A DNA stretch of 64,000 bases from Novosphingobium sp. (GTDB taxonomy: Bacteria; Pseudomonadota; Alphaproteobacteria; Sphingomonadales; Sphingomonadaceae). Positions 54,104 through 62,918 of the stretch are shown piece by piece. Location of the stretch: positions 124,001-188,000 of the forward strand of contig NZ_JAUYNB010000038.1 of the NCBI RefSeq assembly GCF_030699305.1. Reading direction: 5' to 3'. Below the pieces are notes generated by a model. It saw only the letters and a list, made by a program, of their open reading frames with translations, was not told the origin of the DNA and did not search any database. Each line of letters begins with the position of its first letter. Position 1 is the first letter of the stretch. The position numbers and the translations under genes were made by a program.

Positions 54104-54679
54104 TCAGGCTGCCTTGATTTCGGGAATCTTGATCGCGTCGGCCCCGAACAGGGCGAGTTTGGCGGCGCGGGTTTCGGCGGTCCAGCCCGCCAGCCGTTCG
54201 CGCGCGGTGCGCTCTTCCTCGGCCAGGATCGCGTCGTGTTCGGGCACGCGCCAGGTGAATTCAACCTGCAGCCCGTTCGGATCGTACATATAGACCGACT
54301 TCACGAAGCCGTGGTCAACCGGGCCATGGCAGGTCTTGCCGTGGCGGCGCATCCGGTCCTGCATCGCCAGCAGGTCTTCCTCGGTCTTCGCCTCGATCGC
54401 AACGTGAACGTCAAAGCTGTCCTTGCGCATGCCGGAATCCGGTTTCGCGCCGGTCGGCTCGTCAAAGAACGCCAGATAGTTGCCGTCACCCAGCTCGAAG
54501 AACAAGTGCATATAGCGCGATGTTACATAGGTGCCCTCGATCCCGTCCTGCAACACGATCCCGGCAAAGCGCAGCCCGATCACGTCCTCATAGAACCAGC
54601 GCGTCTGCTCTGCATCGATGCAGCGATAGGCGGCGTGGTGGATACCTTTCAGCCGGTCCAGGCTACTTCCTTCAACCAT
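54104..54679 (-). CDS. VOC superfamily (extradiol-dioxygenase-like) protein, cluster B
   Basis: A 191-residue single-unit VOC protein. Likely metal ligands are His in GIHHAAYRC near 13, a second His in MHLFFELG or in DVHVAIEA, and Glu in LQVEFTWRV near 150. The C-terminal ~35 residues form an extra helix. AAGAGGG precedes the ATG at 54679. It heads a two-gene operon with the hydrolase at 52950 and faces the CoA ligase across site B4. Ring opening of a catechol made by the monooxygenase at 49112 is plausible. Confidence 0.85.
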   Translation of the reverse strand: MVEGSSLDRLKGIHHAAYRCIDAEQTRWFYEDVIGLRFAGIVLQDGIEGTYVTSRYMHLFFELGDGNYLAFFDEPTGAKPDSGMRKDSFDVHVAIEAKTEEDLLAMQDRMRRHGKTCHGPVDHGFVKSVYMYDPNGLQVEFTWRVPEHDAILAEEERTARERLAGWTAETRAAKLALFGADAIKIPEIKAA

Positions 54680-54754
54680 GATACCCTCTTCCAATTCGGG
54701 GTTGTGACGGGAGAATATCCGACCACCGCAGGATTCCATGGAACCGGGCATTTA

Positions 54755-54769
54755 GTCAATGTGTTTGAC
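54755..54769. promoter_or_regulatory. Operator palindrome B4 (GTCAA-TGTGT-TTGAC)
   Basis: A perfect 5-bp inverted repeat with 5-base spacer, the best cluster B copy, between the VOC gene and the CoA ligase gene. Its right arm is part of TTGACA at 54765-54770, a -35-like box for the ligase. Confidence 0.7.
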
Positions 54770-54837
54770 ATAATGTCGCGGCCAATTAGTCTCGGCGGCG
54801 GCGCATGCGCCATCTATTCTGCTGCAGGGGCCGTTTC

Positions 54838-56364
54838 GTGCATTTGACCCAGGGACTTCACCGCTCGGCCCGGATCCGGTCGGATGCGATTGCGACCATC
54901 GACGGCTCGCGCCAGCGGACCTGGGCCGAAGTCGCCCGCGATGTGGCCCGGTTCGCGGGCCTGATCCGGTCACTGGGCGTTGCGGATGGTGACCGGGTGG
55001 CGGTGCTGGCCCACAACAGCGATCAGTATTTCGACGCCTATTTCGCGGTAGTCTGGGCCGGGGCAATCATCGTGCCGCTGAACACCCGGCTGGCAGTGCC
55101 CGAACTGGCCTATCAACTGCACGATGTGGGCGCAAAAGTGCTGTTCCATGGCGACGGCTTTGGCGAACACGGCGCGGCTCTGGCGGCCGAATTTCCGGCA
55201 CTCACCGTGATTGCCCTCGCCGAACAGGACGGATCGCTGCGCCAGCGCATTGCCGCGCAGTCAGCGACCGGGGATGCCGCGCGGGGGGACGCCGATGTTG
55301 CCGGGATCTTCTATACCGGCGGCACCACCGGCCTGCCCAAGGGGGTGATGCTGACGCACCGCAATCTGGTGTCGGTCGCCACCAACCTGATCGCGATCAT
55401 TCCCTTCGATGCCGCCTGCATCAACTTGCACTGCGCGCCGATGTTTCATCTGGCCGACATCGGGCTGTTCACCGTGACGATGGTGGGCGGAACCCATGTG
55501 TTTACCCCGCGCCCGGATGCCGCAACGATCATCGCGCTGGTCGCCCGTCACCGCGTGACCCACGCCTTTACCGTGCCATCGGTGATCGATGCACTTAGCC
55601 GCGCCGATCTGGCGGCGCACGATCTGGGTTCGCTGCAGATGCTGGGCTACGGCGGATCGCCGATGCCCGCCGCCACGTTGGAACGTGTGCAGGCGCGGAT
55701 GCCCGCAGTCGATTTCATCCAGGGCTTCGGAATGACCGAAATGCCGTCGCTGACTGCGCTTCTGCCCGCCGATCACCGCCCCGGCGCGGACGCTGCCAGG
55801 CTGCGTTCGGTTGGCGTTCCGGCCTATGGCTTCGAGGCAAAAGTTGTCGGCCCCGATGACCGCGAAGTGCCGCGCGGCCAGATCGGCGAAATTGTCGGAC
55901 GCGGGCCGTGCGTCATGGCCGGATACTGGGGCAAGCCCGCCGAAACCGCCGAAGCGCTGCGCGGTGGCTGGATGCATTCGCAGGACGCCGGGTACATGGA
56001 TGCAGGCGGCTATCTGTTCATCACCGACCGGCTGAAGGACATGATCGTATCCGGCGCGGAGAACATCTATTCGACCGAAGTCGAGAACGCGCTGAACCTG
56101 CATCCCGCTGTGCGCGAAAGTGCCGCAATCGGGGTTCCCGATGAGCGCTGGGTCGAACGGGTCCACGCGATCCTGGTGCTTGAAGACGGCGCGGTGTTTG
56201 ACGAGGAAGCGCTGCGCCGCCACCTCGAAGCGCGGATTGCCCGCTACAAGTGGCCCAAAAGCTGGGAAGTGCGCAGCGAGCCGCTCCCCCGCAGCGCAAT
56301 CGGCAAGATCCTGAAAACAGACTTGCGCGCGCCGCACTGGCAGGGACACGGCCGCAAGGTCTGA
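54838..56364 (+). CDS. AMP-dependent acyl-CoA synthetase/ligase (cluster B)
   Basis: A 508-residue ANL-family ligase: ATP loop FYTGGTTGLPKGVML near 160, GFGMTEMPS near 300, HSQDAGYMD (position of the TGD motif, here SQD) near 385, DRLKDMIVSGAENIY near 400, and catalytic Lys in SAIGKILKTDL near 490. The usual TGD is replaced by SQD, which is unusual but the Asp is kept. The GTG at 54838 (VHLTQGLHR) is preferred to the ATG at 54805 because it follows AGGGG and matches the normal family start. It makes a CoA thioester of an unknown acid. Confidence 0.9.
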   Translation: MHLTQGLHRSARIRSDAIATIDGSRQRTWAEVARDVARFAGLIRSLGVADGDRVAVLAHNSDQYFDAYFAVVWAGAIIVPLNTRLAVPELAYQLHDVGAKVLFHGDGFGEHGAALAAEFPALTVIALAEQDGSLRQRIAAQSATGDAARGDADVAGIFYTGGTTGLPKGVMLTHRNLVSVATNLIAIIPFDAACINLHCAPMFHLADIGLFTVTMVGGTHVFTPRPDAATIIALVARHRVTHAFTVPSVIDALSRADLAAHDLGSLQMLGYGGSPMPAATLERVQARMPAVDFIQGFGMTEMPSLTALLPADHRPGADAARLRSVGVPAYGFEAKVVGPDDREVPRGQIGEIVGRGPCVMAGYWGKPAETAEALRGGWMHSQDAGYMDAGGYLFITDRLKDMIVSGAENIYSTEVENALNLHPAVRESAAIGVPDERWVERVHAILVLEDGAVFDEEALRRHLEARIARYKWPKSWEVRSEPLPRSAIGKILKTDLRAPHWQGHGRKV

Positions 56365-56424
56365 TCGGTCGCCACGCGGATCGGGAACCGTTCCAACCGG
56401 CCGACCGGACCGCGCAGTTCACGA

Positions 56425-56616
56425 TCAGCCTGGCGCTGCTGGCCCGGACTGGCGCGGGATCCGCTTGCCCTTGGTCCGGCTGGTCAGGTGGAACTGCCAG
56501 CAGCGATCGCAGCGATACGGGCGCAGCGTGATCGTTGCGCAGAACACCGCCGCCAGAGCCTCCGCCTCGCTGCGGTAGCGCGCTTTCCTTTGGCAGACGC
56601 TGAGCCGGGTGCGCAT
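56425..56616 (-). CDS. Small Cys-containing hypothetical protein
   Basis: A 63-residue basic protein with a Cys pair in YRCDRCWQFHLTS and an earlier Cys in SVCQRKARY, suggesting a small zinc-binding fold. The YRSEAEALAA stretch and the PYRCDRC-HLTS ending look conserved rather than random. It may bind nucleic acid. No function can be assigned. Confidence 0.6.
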   Translation of the reverse strand: MRTRLSVCQRKARYRSEAEALAAVFCATITLRPYRCDRCWQFHLTSRTKGKRIPRQSGPAAPG

Positions 56617-56733
56617 GGATATCCTTCAGACGAACAGAACCGTGCTGGTATCAGCCCGCCGCCCGGCGGACCAGCCAGTCAAACCGTTCAGTTCGAGAGC
56701 GGCCTGCGTCCGGCGCAGCTTCCAGGCTGAGCG

Positions 56734-57321
56734 CTATGAACCCCGCAGGCTCTTGCGAAAGAGCGACTTCACCAGTCGGCCCTCCAGAATCCGGCCCACC
56801 AGATAGAGCGCGGCGAACAGTGCGGCGAAGACATAGGCGGCGGTCGGGGAGTTTTTCTCTTTCTTCTTGGGCTTTTCCGGTGCCGGTGCGCCCAGCGCCT
56901 TGTCGATCGGATGCTGCTGCAGCACCGTATCCGCTTTTTCGGGCTTTTTGGACTTTTCTGCGGCTGCGGTTGAAGCGCTTTCAAACTTGCCGATGGTGAT
57001 CGTCAACTGCGCAAAGGCCAGAAACAGCAGCGGTGCCAGAAAGCACAACAGCAAGGTCCGGCTGGCGAGCCGATAGCGCAGTACCGCGCCGCCCATGCCG
57101 TGTTCGATCTGCAGCACGCCGCCATCGAACGTCGCCATCTTGTCTTGCGCAGCCTGGTTCTGCTTGCGGAACGTCAACATGTCGTTTGTTCGTTCGTGCG
57201 TGGTCCCGGTTTCGCGGAACAGGGGATCGAGCCGCCCGAAGGCGTCGTCACTCGATTGTTCGGGGGCGAGCGCGAGGCTGCCGCGGATGTTCCAGATCCA
57301 GTCGATGAAGTGCAAGTTCAC
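56734..57321 (-). CDS. Hypothetical protein with two membrane segments
   Basis: A 195-residue protein. A polar N-terminal third ends in hydrophobic TLLLCFLAPLLFLAFAQL (about 88-106), then a Lys/Glu/Ala-rich linker and a second hydrophobic segment AAYVFAALFAALYLVG (about 160-177). No known domain was recognised. It is transcribed in the same direction as the hydroxylase gene 133 bases upstream but has its own leader, so co-transcription is uncertain. Confidence 0.7.
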   Translation of the reverse strand: MNLHFIDWIWNIRGSLALAPEQSSDDAFGRLDPLFRETGTTHERTNDMLTFRKQNQAAQDKMATFDGGVLQIEHGMGGAVLRYRLASRTLLLCFLAPLLFLAFAQLTITIGKFESASTAAAEKSKKPEKADTVLQQHPIDKALGAPAPEKPKKKEKNSPTAAYVFAALFAALYLVGRILEGRLVKSLFRKSLRGS

Positions 57322-57454
57322 ATGGCCTCCGTTTGAAAGAGTAGTTCGCGCCAGTCTTGCGCCTCAGTCTGCGGCGCTTGCCGACCGTGAAAGTCCCGGG
57401 ACGGTCGCCAGGATTGGAACAATGGCAATCCAGCGTGCCGCCTCGGCCACCCGG

Positions 57455-58462
57455 TCACTCCGCCGGGACCGTCTGCGACTGGTCCTGCGACTGGCCGTAC
57501 CGCCGTTTGCCATAGAGTTCCTTGGTGGTTTTCCAGGCCTCGGTGAACGGGTAAGTCATCTGCTCACGGATCGTCATGCGGTGCCCGCCTTCCATGCCCA
57601 GCAGTTCCGCCTCGCCATCGACGCAGGTTCCGAAAATCCGGTCGATGAAGATGAAGGTGCCGGAATAGTTGCTGCGGCTGGCTTCGAAATCCCGCGAATG
57701 GTGCAGGCTGTGATGCTCGGTGGTGTTGAACAGGAACAGCCACCAGCGCGGTGAATTGAAGCGAACGTTGATGTGCTGATAGGTTCCGATGGCCATGCCA
57801 ACCCCTCCGGCGAGCAGAAAGGCGCGCGGCAGGAAGTCAAAGAAGCCGCCGATGCCCAGCCCGATCAGAAACAGCTCAACCGGGTTGCCGACCGCGCCCT
57901 TGTTGATGTTCAGCTGCGTAATATAATGATGCACCGAATGCGTCAGCCACAGCGGATACCAGTTGTGCATCCCGCGATGCATCCAGTATTGCCCGAAATC
58001 GAAAATCAGCAGGATGAAAAAGGCCTGAACCAGCAGCGGCAGGGCGGAAAACCACGCCAGCTTGTCCCAATCAAAACTTTTCTGGATCGCTTCGATCACG
58101 ACAGCGCTGCCGATGTAATTGTCGACCGTGCCAAGAATTGTGTAGCCCAGCCCGACGAAGAACAGGTCCGTAACCAGTTCTTTCCACGTCAGCCGCCAGC
58201 TGGCGTAGCGCGGGTTGACCCATTCCAGCGCCAGCAACAACACCTTGAAGCCGATGCCGATCGCGATCGCGGTTGATGCCGTGGCAATGGAATTGGGCGC
58301 GTAGAACCAGAACAGGATCATCGTGAACAGCACGGCGGGCTGAAACCAGGTGAAAACGAACCGCTTCACCGGGCCGCCTTCCACTTGCGGCAGATTTTCC
58401 CAGCCGATGGTAACCGGCGAATCCGCGCCGATCACCCGCTTACCTACGCGAACTCCGTTCAT
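57455..58462 (-). CDS. Fatty-acid hydroxylase/sterol desaturase family enzyme
   Basis: A 335-residue integral membrane di-iron enzyme with several hydrophobic helices. The histidine boxes are WMHRGMHN near 164, HSVHHY near 178 and EHHSLHH near 252. The family hydroxylates or desaturates lipid or sterol-like substrates using oxygen. No electron-donor gene is close. A perfect 17-base palindrome sits 137 bases before its start and probably controls it. Confidence 0.9.
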   Translation of the reverse strand: MNGVRVGKRVIGADSPVTIGWENLPQVEGGPVKRFVFTWFQPAVLFTMILFWFYAPNSIATASTAIAIGIGFKVLLLALEWVNPRYASWRLTWKELVTDLFFVGLGYTILGTVDNYIGSAVVIEAIQKSFDWDKLAWFSALPLLVQAFFILLIFDFGQYWMHRGMHNWYPLWLTHSVHHYITQLNINKGAVGNPVELFLIGLGIGGFFDFLPRAFLLAGGVGMAIGTYQHINVRFNSPRWWLFLFNTTEHHSLHHSRDFEASRSNYSGTFIFIDRIFGTCVDGEAELLGMEGGHRMTIREQMTYPFTEAWKTTKELYGKRRYGQSQDQSQTVPAE

Positions 58463-58598
58463 TGGCCTGCACTCGCGATATAGGCCCGGTGCATGCTGGG
58501 ATTACCCTGCGTGCGGTGGGCACAAGGATGAAGTTGATGTCCGGTTGAAGGTCGTGAAATTCGCGTCATCACGCCAGACGCCAATCCGGTATAGTTCA

Positions 58599-58615
58599 CA
58601 TAGATGTGATCTATG
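58599..58615. promoter_or_regulatory. Palindrome CATAGAT-GTG-ATCTATG
   Basis: A perfect 7-bp inverted repeat with a 3-base spacer in the gap before the fatty-acid hydroxylase gene. The form fits a TetR- or GntR-type operator. No candidate regulator gene is next to it. Confidence 0.6.
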
Positions 58616-58672
58616 ACGTGGCGGCAGCCGACCCGCTCAATCCCGACCGGCTCCCCATCGGGCAAAGCCGCG

Positions 58673-59617
58673 TCACTCGGCACGGGCGGCCACGGGGTAG
58701 ATGATGAAGTGTTCAAACACCTGCGCCTGATCGGGCACACCGGGCGTCGTTTTCAGGCCGGCCTGCAATTCGCCGATGCTGCTGGCCGGGAGTTCAAGGG
58801 GATGCTCGTCCGGATGCGTGGATGCTTCGTTCGGATAATCCCGCCCGGGCGTGCGTGTCATTTCGATATGGGCGCCCAGGACCGCGCGAATCTTGTGCGT
58901 GGCCGCAAATGCCGCCAGCCGATCGATGCTGGCGCGGTTGTCCGCCAGAAAGTTGACCGGCACATAAAGCCGGCCTGGATAGAGCGTGTCGCCGGAGAAC
59001 AGGATTTTCAGCCTGGGGTCGTAGATCATGATCGCCGCCGACTGGTGGCCGGGCGTGGGCAGAATGCTGAGCTTGCGCTGGCCAAGATCGAACCGGCCGA
59101 TCCCTTCGGGCCACCTGGCGATGCCGAAAAAGCCCATGACGTCAGCCGGTTTCAGTCCGACGACGGTCGTATCAGGGCGGTCGCGGAATGCGGCGTCGCC
59201 AGAAATATGATCGCCGTGGTTGTGGCTGTGCGCGACGATCAGCGGGATTGCGGTGCGCTGGTTGGCGGCCAGCCAATCGGCGATCAGCTTGTCGACGGTC
59301 GGTCTGATCCGCCCGCCTTCGGCCCCGCTGTCGATCAGCAGCACCTTGTCGCGCCCGAAGATCAGGTAAAGGAACGGGGCTTCGAAGTTGGTCTTTACTG
59401 ACTGCCGGATGACGAAAGTATCGCCATCGAGCGCCTGGACCTGGGTGCCGGGCTCATCCCCGTTTGTCCCGTCGATCCACCGTTCCGCGAACAACGTCGG
59501 GGTTGCGGCGGCGTTGGCAGCAGCAACCGGCAGGCCTGCGGCGCAACCTGCCAGCAGGAGCGCAGCACCCAGCTTTGCGGCCTGTTTCGGCCAGAACACG
59601 CGCGGATCATATGCCAT
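58673..59617 (-). CDS. Metallo-beta-lactamase-fold lipoprotein
   Basis: A 314-residue protein with a signal or lipobox (LLLAGCAAG near 23) and the metallo-beta-lactamase metal motif AHSHNHGDH near 125, a later His in PTPGHQSA near 190 and Asp in FSGDTLYPG near 210. It hydrolyses an ester, lactone or thioester in the envelope; which one is not clear. The ATG at 59617 is chosen; 59656 is an alternative. It lies 104 bases after the TonB receptor gene in the same orientation and may share its transcript. Confidence 0.87.
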   Translation of the reverse strand: MAYDPRVFWPKQAAKLGAALLLAGCAAGLPVAAANAAATPTLFAERWIDGTNGDEPGTQVQALDGDTFVIRQSVKTNFEAPFLYLIFGRDKVLLIDSGAEGGRIRPTVDKLIADWLAANQRTAIPLIVAHSHNHGDHISGDAAFRDRPDTTVVGLKPADVMGFFGIARWPEGIGRFDLGQRKLSILPTPGHQSAAIMIYDPRLKILFSGDTLYPGRLYVPVNFLADNRASIDRLAAFAATHKIRAVLGAHIEMTRTPGRDYPNEASTHPDEHPLELPASSIGELQAGLKTTPGVPDQAQVFEHFIIYPVAARAE

Positions 59618-59721
59618 GCCGTTTGCCCCTCTGCCAGCCGCCAGCCCAGCGGCCATGTTCAGTCAACGGGCGGATTGAAGCGCCATTCTTGCAGAACAGC
59701 GCCCCAATCCGACTCGTTATG

Positions 59722-62124
59722 TCAGTATTTGAACCGCGCTTCGATGCCGAAGGTGCGCGGATTGATGACCGTCTGCTTGTAGTAACGCAGCACGACACCA
59801 CCATTGAGGCCAACGCGTGAGCGATCATTCGCGACGGACGCCACTGCGTATTTGTTGAAGATGTTGTTCGCAAACAACGTGACACTGAATTGATCGGTCT
59901 CATAAGAAACCGAAGACCGGTGCAGCACATACCCCGGCAACTTGTCACCATAGGCCCGGTCCCAGCCAAGGCGTGTCACGACATCACCGCGATAGGTCGC
60001 TGTCCAATCGGCGATGATCGTGCCGTCCATGAACGGGGCTGTGTACGCCGCGCCAAGACTTCCGCTGTTTTTTGCCGATCCAGGCAGGCGGTCCCCGGCC
60101 AGTGCGTCGAGCTGGATGGGGCTGCTGGGATAAGTGCCGGCCGGGCTGTTGATCGCAATGATGCCGGGCACATCTTCGGTCAGCCGCGCATTCGTGTAGG
60201 AATAGGTTCCCTGGATCGACACGCGGGGAACCGGGCGCAGCTGGAACGACGTTTCAAAGCCCTCGGACTTGCCCTTGCCGCCATTCACCGTGATGCCGAC
60301 AATCCCGTTCAGCGTGGATGAATCGACCTGAATGCCTTCCCAATCGATCTTGAAGACGTTGAAGTTAAACGTCAGCTTGCGATCGAACAGCTGGGTACGA
60401 AGCCCGATTTCGATGTTCTTGGTCGTGTCCGGACCGTACTGGATCTCGTTCGGCAAGGCGCAGACATTCTGCTGGGTAAGGTCGAGCGGCAGAACGCACG
60501 GTGCGACGGAGTTCGGGCCGCCGATCCGATAGCCCTTGCTGTACGTCCCATAGACCATGAAGTCCGGCGTAAAGTTGTAGGATGAGTTGAACTTCCACAC
60601 CCAGCCGCTGTTCTTCGCGCTGCCGCCGGCTGAGGGCAGATCATAGGGGCTGACCGGATCGCCGAGCAGCGGCAGCACCGCGCGACCGGCGATTGTCGAG
60701 GAATAGCCGAAATAGCGCGCGCCGGCGGTAACCTGCCACTCGGGCATTATCCTGAATGTACCTTCGCCGAAGATCGCCTTTTCCGTCACTTTGGACGTTG
60801 TGAAGGCCGCATATTCGACTTCGTCCGGGTTGGGCTGGATTCCGAATGCCACCCACGGATGGTTGGGCAATCGCTCCCGGCCGTCCTGCTGCCGCTTTTG
60901 CTCGTTGTAGAAGCCGCCCAGCACCCAGTTGAACGGACCGCCGTGGCGAGAGACGAAGCGGACTTCCTGGTTGAACTGCTTGCGCGTATTCTCGTTCTCG
61001 TTGAAGCCCGAAAAGGCCGGGAACGATTCATACCCATAGTCGAGGTCGAGCAGCAGATCGGTAATATCGGACTGCGTCTTGTTTTTCACATCGGTGTAAG
61101 CGGACGTGGCAACCAGATCGACGAAATCGGCAATATTGGCGTTGATCTCAATGCTGCCCAGATGCGCCCGGCGCGTGGCCGGTTCGATAAAGCGGCCGGC
61201 GCTTTCATACCTGCCGGTCCCGAGCACGCCGTTGCTGTTGTACTGCCCGCCGTCGGTCTTGGTCTGCTGATAGGCGTAAGTGAAGTTGACTTTCAGGTCT
61301 TCGCTGAACTGAATGAGCAACTGGTTGCGCGTGGAGAAGGTGCGCTCGAAGTTGAGGTCATTGCGGCGGGTCAGGTTGGCAGCATAGGCCGCGTCCGATA
61401 CGCTGACCGGGCCACTGGGCTGCGGCAGCGATATGCCGGGCTTCTGGACCAGCAGCGCGTAGTCAATGAAACCGGGGTCGAAGAAGTAGCCCGTGGCCGA
61501 GCGGAAGGCGATGTGATCCTTGACGATCGGGATGTTGATGACGCCGTCCGCCTGATAGCCGACCTGCCCGCTGTGGCTTTTGCCAAACAGCCGACCGTGT
61601 ACTTCGCCTTCGAAGGAATCCAGGTTGGGGCGGTTGGGAATGTTGCGGATCGCGCCGGCCAGCGTGCCCAGTCCATAGAGCGTGCCTTGCGGCCCAAGCA
61701 GCACTTCAACCCGCGAAATGTCGAGCAGTTTGAAGTCGTAGTAGAGCGGAACTTCGCCCAGATAGACGCCAAGCGCGTCGTCATACGAAGCGCCGGACGT
61801 GCTCGTGTCCGAAGCGTTGAGGCCGCGCATCACGATCGTGCCGGTTGATCCGGGGCCCGTGTCGGAAATGGTCAGGCCGGGGGTGAAATCGGCGATATCG
61901 CGGACATCGTCGATCCGCTGCCGTTCAAGCTGGGCCGAGCCGACCGCAGTGATGTTGATCGGCACATCCTGCAGCGACGTTGCGCGCCGCGTGGCCGTCA
62001 CGATGATCTCGCCGGAGCTGTCATTGCTTTCGGCGCTTGGCAAAGCGTCCTGCGCGAGTGCGGTGGTGGCGCCAAATCCCATCAGCATGGTAGCGCCAAG
62101 CAGCGTGTTGCGGAACAATTTCAT
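59722..62124 (-). CDS. TonB-dependent receptor (third)
   Basis: A 800-residue receptor with a signal peptide ending TALAQDA (~28), a TonB box EIIVTATRR near 40, plug domain motifs (LQDVPINITAVGS, TIVMRGLNA, VEVLLGPQGTLYG) and a barrel ending RTFGIEARFKY. The ATG at 62124 is used; a GTG at 62130 lies closer to a GGGGG. The barrel differs from the other two receptors. Next to it are the metallo-beta-lactamase-fold gene and, divergently, an ABC-type binding protein, so a third uptake system is likely. Confidence 0.92.
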   Translation of the reverse strand: MKLFRNTLLGATMLMGFGATTALAQDALPSAESNDSSGEIIVTATRRATSLQDVPINITAVGSAQLERQRIDDVRDIADFTPGLTISDTGPGSTGTIVMRGLNASDTSTSGASYDDALGVYLGEVPLYYDFKLLDISRVEVLLGPQGTLYGLGTLAGAIRNIPNRPNLDSFEGEVHGRLFGKSHSGQVGYQADGVINIPIVKDHIAFRSATGYFFDPGFIDYALLVQKPGISLPQPSGPVSVSDAAYAANLTRRNDLNFERTFSTRNQLLIQFSEDLKVNFTYAYQQTKTDGGQYNSNGVLGTGRYESAGRFIEPATRRAHLGSIEINANIADFVDLVATSAYTDVKNKTQSDITDLLLDLDYGYESFPAFSGFNENENTRKQFNQEVRFVSRHGGPFNWVLGGFYNEQKRQQDGRERLPNHPWVAFGIQPNPDEVEYAAFTTSKVTEKAIFGEGTFRIMPEWQVTAGARYFGYSSTIAGRAVLPLLGDPVSPYDLPSAGGSAKNSGWVWKFNSSYNFTPDFMVYGTYSKGYRIGGPNSVAPCVLPLDLTQQNVCALPNEIQYGPDTTKNIEIGLRTQLFDRKLTFNFNVFKIDWEGIQVDSSTLNGIVGITVNGGKGKSEGFETSFQLRPVPRVSIQGTYSYTNARLTEDVPGIIAINSPAGTYPSSPIQLDALAGDRLPGSAKNSGSLGAAYTAPFMDGTIIADWTATYRGDVVTRLGWDRAYGDKLPGYVLHRSSVSYETDQFSVTLFANNIFNKYAVASVANDRSRVGLNGGVVLRYYKQTVINPRTFGIEARFKY

Positions 62125-62435
62125 AGTCACTGCAAACCCCCTTATTATGAGCCTGTGGTTGAGTGACACCCTTCTCCCCTGGCGCTCTGGCTAAGCCGGC
62201 ACCTTATTGACCGCCGACGCGGCCAGCTTGCTTAAGAATTCCATTCCCCCACCCGCAACTTGCGCTGGGTCTGATCCGGCGCTGCCAATGCGCAGCGTCG
62301 TTGTCGTGCAAACCATCAGGGACCGCCGAAAGACCTGCAAGCACTGGCACAGCGACATCGCCGAAAATCGGCATTGCATCGCTTGAAACAGCGGTATTGC
62401 AGCTTGGCTCTCGATTCCCGAACCCTCACTTTTTG

Positions 62436-62469
62436 AATCGGCGATGCCCGTATTGTCACATCGCCGATT
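62436..62469. promoter_or_regulatory. Inverted repeat AATCGGCGAT / ATCGCCGATT
   Basis: A perfect 10-bp inverted repeat with a 14-base gap. Further copies of ATCGCCGA and ATCGGC occur at about 62357-62371, so one protein may bind several times, or the sequence may fold in RNA. Confidence 0.5.
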
Positions 62470-62504
62470 GTCGTCCGTCGCCCGCCAGCTTGGGGGCGAT
62501 GAGC

Positions 62505-62544
62505 CATAACGTTATGGATATTACGAAATCCGTCAAGCGTAATA
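62505..62544. promoter_or_regulatory. Palindromes CATAACGTTATG and TATTACG...CGTAATA
   Basis: A perfect 12-base palindrome (62505-62516) lies next to a 7-bp inverted repeat with 12-base gap (62519-62525 and 62538-62544). Both contain TTAC/GTAA-type half-sites and fall in the AT-richer part of the region, where a promoter is expected. Confidence 0.5.
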
Positions 62545-62832
62545 ATTCCGCACTTGCTCAGTATGACTCGAATTGATGCTGCACCGCACAAATCCGCTGT
62601 TTTCGGGGATCATCGGCACGCAAATGGTGCTCGCCTGAAACACGCCCAGGCCCTCCGGCGCGTTGCGGCGGCGAGCAGACATGCGAATCGCATCGTCCGT
62701 CACGCGGGCTTTCATCACAGCAGGCCCGGCAGGCCGGGGAATCGGGGATTGCGCGCTACGGGCAGGGATCCGCTGGACCAACCGGGCGCGCAGCGCGGCG
62801 ATCGAGGGCTGTCACCCTCAAGGCCGCAACGT

Positions 62833-62864
62833 TATTACCCTTTCTTGAGATGGTAATATTTTTT
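62833..62864 (+). terminator. Terminator-like hairpin in the leader of the binding-protein gene
   Basis: TATTACC (62833-62839) pairs with GGTAATA (62852-62858), followed by six T. It is only 55 bases before the start codon at 62919, so it may be an attenuator; alternatively it ends an upstream transcript. Confidence 0.6.
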
Positions 62865-62918
62865 GATGGACAAGAGTCAGGACTGTGGTGATGCTGCAGT
62901 GCGAAAGGAAATCGAATC

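Larger units (their letters stand above)
62125..62918. other. Long non-coding region between divergent transport genes
   Basis: About 790 bases with no convincing gene on either strand: the open frames have no ribosome-binding sites and atypical composition. It holds several inverted repeats (listed separately) and a terminator-like hairpin just before the binding-protein gene. It therefore looks like a regulatory region with long leader sequences. Confidence 0.6.

Noticed and set aside
62720..62832. Guanidine-I (ykkC) riboswitch before the binding-protein gene
   Set aside because: Context made it attractive, but the conserved core strings of that RNA were not found by eye; a covariance search would decide.
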